Shown here piece by piece: positions 59,427-64,000 of a DNA stretch of 64,000 nucleotides. Each line of letters opens with the position of its first letter. Positions within the stretch are counted from its first letter, which is position 1. Location of the stretch: assembly GCA_019633425.1 (NCBI GenBank), contig WSUB01000106.1, forward strand, positions 82,220-146,219, read 5' to 3'. Below the pieces are notes generated by a model. The model was given only the letters and a program-made list of their open reading frames with translations, searched no databases and was not told where the DNA came from. Position numbers and translations under genes: made by a program. The DNA comes from Tulasnella sp. 424 (taxonomy: Eukaryota > Basidiomycota > Agaricomycetes > Cantharellales > Tulasnellaceae).

Positions 59427-61872
59427 TCAGAAACTACCTAATAGGCGTCTAGGTAATGGAATAGCAACAGCGAGAGAAATAAATGTTAAGAATGCAAGCA
59501 CCCAGTATACGAAAGTGCCTCCCATAAGGTTACGCTCCATGGTCAGAGCGAACAAACTCGTCGCAGCCGCCGGGCCCACCATCCGCATGAATGAGATCAC
59601 AGTCTGAGAGATGCCGTTGGTCGCACCAAGGCAGCCCTTTTCGGCAGCAGCAGTAATAAAGAGCATAGTGCAGCCTGATAATTGGAACCCATCGTCAGCT
59701 CCGCGGTCCAGAAGTTGGCTCCGAGGGAGAAAACATACCGAAGCTAGTGTTGCTACCAATGTTGAGGGCAAGTTGCAAAGCCATCAGGAGTTTGACTTTG
59801 TAGTCGATTCCGTTGGCTTGGGCAAAGGCGTTCATGAGGGGGAAACATGCCCAGCTTCCGAAGAAACATATTACGCCACCGACGTAGACATTTTTGACGC
59901 TAGGAGGGGGGCATCGAGGTTAACTAAAATCGAACTCATGTTAGGATTAAGCTTACCCGAAGTACCGCTGTACTTTGGCAGAAAAGAGACCTTGGAGGGA
60001 ACCGTTGGTGAGACCCTAAACAGGTTGTCAGCCAATATCCACTCCAAGCGTGCAAGGGGTACTCACAAGGGCACTAAGAACCAAGCCGATTGTAGGAGTC
60101 GAAAGGCCTAGTCCTCCATCGGCGATAGGGGTCGAGTAGAAAAGAGGGAGGAGGGCGGTAAGAGCGATGTCGAGAAGCGAGAGAACTGCATAGTTGGAGA
60201 TGGCGACCACAACTGGACGAGTCAGGATCTCGCGAATTGGTGGTTGTTGGGGAGTTAGGTCAACAAGAGTCTCTTCAGAGGACGATCTTTGATGGCCAAG
60301 GCGTCTTGGTGGTGCTAGGGCTTGATACTCTTTGTCCTCGAACTGTTTCTTCTTGCGTAGGGCCGGAAGGCTCTGCAGAAGCAATCACGATCATTAGGTT
60401 TACCCCGGAAATTTTTTCGGATATCGAGAGATCGCACCTCTTCAAAGACTAGGCCGACAATCACTGCCGCAACCAGGCAAATCAAAGACGAGCAGGCACA
60501 TGGAAGGAAGTAGGGATACGTTCTCCAGAATTCACTGTTGAATAGTTCGGGGTACTTCTCGTGAGGACGCGATAGAAGTCCTCCTATCAGAGGGCCCTGA
60601 GTGGAGTTACGGTAAGTGACCAGTATCGAGTAAGGTCTCGTGACAGTGCACGTACAATCGTAGCACCGCCTGACCACACCACGGGAAGCATAGCACATCC
60701 TAATGGAGAGGACAATCACATGTTAGCTGCGACGCCGCCCCCGAAGCCCCCGATCAAGGCCCACCTTCTGCAATGTTGGTCTCGTCCAAAATCTCGCCAA
60801 GGGCGCTCTTCATCACACCTGTATCGGTAAATAAAGCATTAGCCATGGGCCGTGGATCGACGGCTAGAGTGATATCGTACCGATGTTCCCACTCAGTAAT
60901 CCAGCAAGCGAGCGGCTTATCACGAGTGCCGTGAAGGATTTCGAGAGCCCGAAGCAAGCGGAAGACAGGGTCAAACCCAGAAGGCCGCAAAGGATGATTG
61001 GTTTTCGCCCATATCGATCAGATAGGCGCCCCCATCGAAGGACCATGCAGAACTCGGAGAGGAAGAAGAGTGATTCCTGAGACGCCGAGCCATTTCAGAA
61101 AGCCTCGATCAAACCAAAGCAAGAAATTACTGACTATGATTCCGGCGTAGTATCCGACTTTTCGTTCATCTCCACCAGTAACACCAATTTCCGAGACAAG
61201 CTTCGCAGAAATTTTACTGTCAGCCTCTGAATGACACTGTTGTGGAACACTCTAAGCGTACCTGATTAATAAACGGGAACAAAACGGTGGCCACAACTGT
61301 ACACGCTCCACAGTTAGCGGGACCGAGAAAAATTTTTCTGACCACAACTGACCTGGTTCTGGCAGTTGACCGATCAGGAGAGCGGTTAACTGGCGCACGG
61401 GGAGGGGAGTCGGGGTGACAGGACTTGGTTCGCTTGATCCATCGCCTGCGAGTCGGAGAGTGTTGTTTTCCGGCGATGAAAAGTAAGAGCTTTCGTCGTC
61501 AGAACCGGTGTACTTGACAGCTTTGGAACGAATCAAAGGGGTCGTAGCGGTGGGGGTTATGGATGCGTCTGAGATGAAATCGGGTATGGGGTCGTTAGAC
61601 GTTGCGTGGGGGGTATTGTGGCCGGCTAGGCGGGCCCGGAGCAAAGCTTGGAAGGTCTCAGCATCATGGTCAGAGGGACCTGGTATCGAATCAGGGGAGC
61701 GGTCGCCCGAGTAGATGCTGGAGCCTCGGGATGAGGAAGGGATGGCACCGTAAGTGGTGACGGTCTCTTGCTGCATCGGGATGGTGGGGAGGGGGGAGGA
61801 ATGGGGAGGAGAGGAGAAGATGAGGGATTTCGGCTGAGGTTGGTGAGGACCTGTCTTCAGTCCACTAGACAC
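59427..61872 (-). CDS. MFS transporter, ZIFL1-like family
   Basis: Many exons. A long Ser/Pro-rich cytosolic N-terminus (SSRGSSIYSGDRSPDSIPG) precedes LPVRQLTALLIGQLPEPG, FPFINQ, GYYAGII/ESLFFLSEF, the MFS loop signature GRLSDRYGRKPIILCGLLGL, ISRSLAGLLSGNIG, LGEILDETNIAEG, GATIGPLIGGLLSRP, YPYFLPCACSSLICL, a charged central loop (LPALRKKKQFEDKEYQAL), NYAVLSLLDIALTALLPLFY, STPTIGLVLSAL, ISQTVISFMRMVGPAAATSLF and a last segment ending PLPRRLLGSF. Twelve membrane spans are expected. Relatives export zinc chelators, organic acids or drugs; the cargo here is unknown. The start may be the Met at 61776 (MQQETVTTYGAIP) rather than 61872. Confidence 0.82.
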
Positions 61873-62604
61873 ACTCGCTCATATATGGGCAGCATCCCTG
61901 CGCAGAGAAATTTGGCGGGCACAGAAGCGGACATGTATGCGAGGACAATGGACAGAATCACCCAGCTTCTTTGGGACAGTTGGAAAAAAAAAAAGATTTC
62001 AGTGAAGTTACCAGAAAACCCACAATTGGCCTAAGGCCTGTAACCCACCTTCCCAAAGGAGATTTGCCTGACCCGCACGCGTGCAGGTGCACGAGTTCAC
62101 TGCATCTCGGCCAGATCATTTCGAAGCGTGTCTACACCTGATAACATGTTTGGTCTTTTTCGTATGAATTCATCTGCCGAACGCTTCGCGTTCCTACCAG
62201 AAATGGTATTGATGCAGTCCGATAAAAGGAAGATCAACAGTATCCGTGGGATGGTTGGGCCCGTACGCGCTATCGATGAGGCGGAATGAAGGGGAGCGTC
62301 CTTATGTGAGAACGTCGCTGACAGGTTGGGGAAGGAAGAACCGCGGGGACAGAATTCGGCGGTTCGGGTCTCATCTCCGTCACAACGACGCACCTCGGGA
62401 ATAAACTGCTGACGTCCCTCTATCTTCGAACGATGATAGCTGGGTCACGGGCACATCAAAAACAGGCGGAAATGCTGAATTATTAGCATGTTACAGTTCA
62501 AAGAGGAAGAGGTTTAGCTACGAGCGATAAACGTTGGTTCGGCGTGTTGTGACGCAGGCGGGACGAATCACAGCGTGTAATGAAAGGCAGGCGATATAAT
62601 TTTG
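61873..62604. other. Intergenic, no gene supported
   Basis: Promoter side of the transporter gene, with a short A run at 61985-61994, then the 3' flank of the CHMP5 gene. Open frame on the minus strand 62097-62393 is unrecognised. Confidence 0.5.
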
Positions 62605-63646
62605 TCAAGTTGCTACGGTTTTCACAGCTTCGGGGTTGGTTGTCTGCTGTGTGTTGCGATAAGCCCAAGCGGAGTCAGAATCTCGTTTGACCTTCGACCC
62701 GGTTCGTGGCCCACGGACTCACCTTAGATTCTGAAATGGGCGCTTCGTCAATGAAATCCGGTGTTGCGTTCAGGTCCTGCAGATATGAAGGCGTCTCTTC
62801 GTCTTCCAAGGTCTCGAGAGCATCCAATTCTAGACAGTCAGGGTCCGATATGGTGCCCGATTAAGCCACAGCCTTGCACCATCCGCATTGGTCTACCCAC
62901 CTGCTTGGAGTTCGTCTTCATCTATCTCGTCTGGAACACCATAGGATCTACCAAGTGATTCCTGGATCTCGTTGGCTTGTTCAATCATGTCCTCCATGTC
63001 GTAATGAATTTGCTAAAGATAAGCCAAAAATAAGGGGGAAACGGTCCGTTTTCAGTACGTATTTCGCGTCAAAGTCAAGACTAAAGCGCACCTCAATCTT
63101 GTCAACATCAATCTTTCCGTACTGTCTCCTCATTTCCGTATTAGCTTGCTTCATAGCGTCCAAGGTAGCCATGGTGTTGCGAAGGTTTTCCGTTGTCATC
63201 GCCGCTGATTCCATGTTGAATGTTTGCTGTTGCAACTGCTGGATCTGACCCTCATACCTAGACCCCCGAAACCTTAAGACAGGTGAACAAGGAAATTATG
63301 AGCTTACTTACAATCTCTTTTGTTTTAGTACCCCCAGTGCCCTGCGTTGCACGGCTTCCTGTCCAGCAAGCCGTCAGCACCTTGTTCACCACCGGCATCA
63401 AAATGGCGTGCACCTTCCCGGGACCTGGTCTCATCTTTGCCATCTGGTCTCTGTACCTACTCAGCTCTGCATCTAGTTTCTTTACTTTGACCTCAATAGT
63501 AGATACGCGAGAATCGGTCTGCACATTTACCCCTCCGAGTTAGTGAAGGTTCGATGAGATGGTGGCGCAAAGCAACCAACCGAGGCGATTGCGTCATTAA
63601 GCGACGCCTTTGGCCTCTGTTGCGTCGTTCCAAATATGCGATTCAT
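62605..63646 (-). CDS. VPS60: ESCRT-III subunit CHMP5/Vps60
   Basis: Seven exons (63581-63646, 63414-63518, 63312-63358, 63092-63257, 62901-63012, 62723-62829, 62605-62646) total 645 bases, 214 residues, close to the family size. Start [20 protein letters not shown], then the SNF7 helices: [119 protein letters not shown] and a C-terminal [13 protein letters not shown]. The protein works with Vta1 and Vps4 in late steps of membrane scission at endosomes. It has the basic N-terminus and acidic C-terminus usual for ESCRT-III. The last exon is short and rests on an ACAG acceptor; the rest is firm. Confidence 0.92.
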
Positions 63647-63780
63647 GGGTGTGTCGAACGGGAAGGCGGGTTTGAACGCAGTTCAAGTTGAGTTTGAGGT
63701 CGCAGCAGTCCGCGTCGGAACCCCCCTATTCAGGGGCGATTAGGTAAGCGCTCGTGACTTACCACGAGTAGGGAATGCTT

Positions 63781-63914
63781 CGGGAACTTCGTCACTCCCG
63801 GGGTCGCGACCGAATCGGTCGCGCGACCGTTTTTGACCGCTTATGCCCGGGAACTTCGTCACTCCCGGGGTCGCGACCGAATCGGTCGCGCGACCGTTTT
63901 TGACCGCTTATGCC
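63781..63914. repeat. 67 bp tandem duplication, two exact copies
   Basis: Positions 63781-63847 and 63848-63914 are identical. Each unit starts CGGGAACTTCGTCACTCCCG and contains the near-palindrome GGTCGCGACCGAATCGGTC followed by GCGCGACC, then TTTTGACCGCTTATGCC. The words GACCG and GCTTATG reappear just downstream (to about 63955). It lies 135-268 bases upstream of the CHMP5 start, so it may be part of that promoter. Confidence 0.9.
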
Positions 63915-64000
63915 CGCTTATGTCCGCACACCGATTTTGACCGATTTCGACCAATCACATCGTTCCACACTCACCTCCGCCTCGACACTGTACAACGCCC

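Noticed and set aside
63781..63914. CRISPR array
   Set aside because: Exact head-to-tail copies without spacers in a eukaryotic genome; an ordinary tandem duplication.

Overview
The window is nuclear DNA of a filamentous basidiomycete. Genes are closely spaced and cut by many 45-80 nt GT-AG introns. The set combines cellulose-binding CBM1 modules, a CFEM protein, F-box paralogs and a TKL kinase fused to TPRs. The kinase-TPR architecture, the CBM1-bearing wall enzymes and the F-box expansion suggest Agaricomycetes, perhaps Sebacinales or Cantharellales; that placement is inference. All exon joins below were read by hand from splice signals and reading frame, not from transcripts.

Layout. 0-4 kb: 3' end of a jacalin-like lectin gene and a kinase-TPR gene. 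6.6-9.1 kb: an arrestin-like protein. 9.5-25.1 kb: an accessory stretch with three F-box paralogs on the minus strand, a poorly resolved membrane-protein gene, a 0.2 kb inverted repeat pair, a CFEM protein and long gene-poor gaps. 25.6-29.1 kb: an Ams2/Spt21-type histone-gene regulator, sharing a promoter with a 2OG-Fe(II) oxygenase (29.6-31.3 kb). 31.5-36.5 kb: a membrane-bound spermidine-synthase-like protein, a secreted Gly/Asn-rich protein and clathrin light chain. 37.1-41.6 kb: tandem GH43 enzymes, only the second with CBM1. 41.7-43.9 kb: an eIF4G-type MIF4G protein. 44.4-48.1 kb: tandem Vps62-family genes. 49.1-51.9 kb: a PL4 rhamnogalacturonan lyase with CBM1. 52.2-54.9 kb: aldehyde dehydrogenase. 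55.4-56.1 kb: a Kre9/Knh1-type GPI protein. 56.6-59.3 kb: an ACMSD-like amidohydrolase convergent with quinolinate phosphoribosyltransferase. 59.4-61.9 kb: an MFS transporter. 62.6-63.6 kb: the ESCRT-III subunit CHMP5/Vps60, with a 67 bp tandem duplication upstream.

How genes may work together. The GH43 pair and the PL4 lyase are a plausible set for taking apart pectic rhamnogalacturonan I: side-chain arabinose removal plus backbone cleavage. The ACMSD-like and QPRT genes act, if correctly assigned, on either side of the quinolinate branch point of NAD synthesis. The promoter shared by the Spt21-like gene carries paired forkhead-like and MluI cell-cycle-box motifs, which fits S-phase control of a histone regulator. 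No CRISPR, rRNA or tRNA was recognised and no intact transposon was found.
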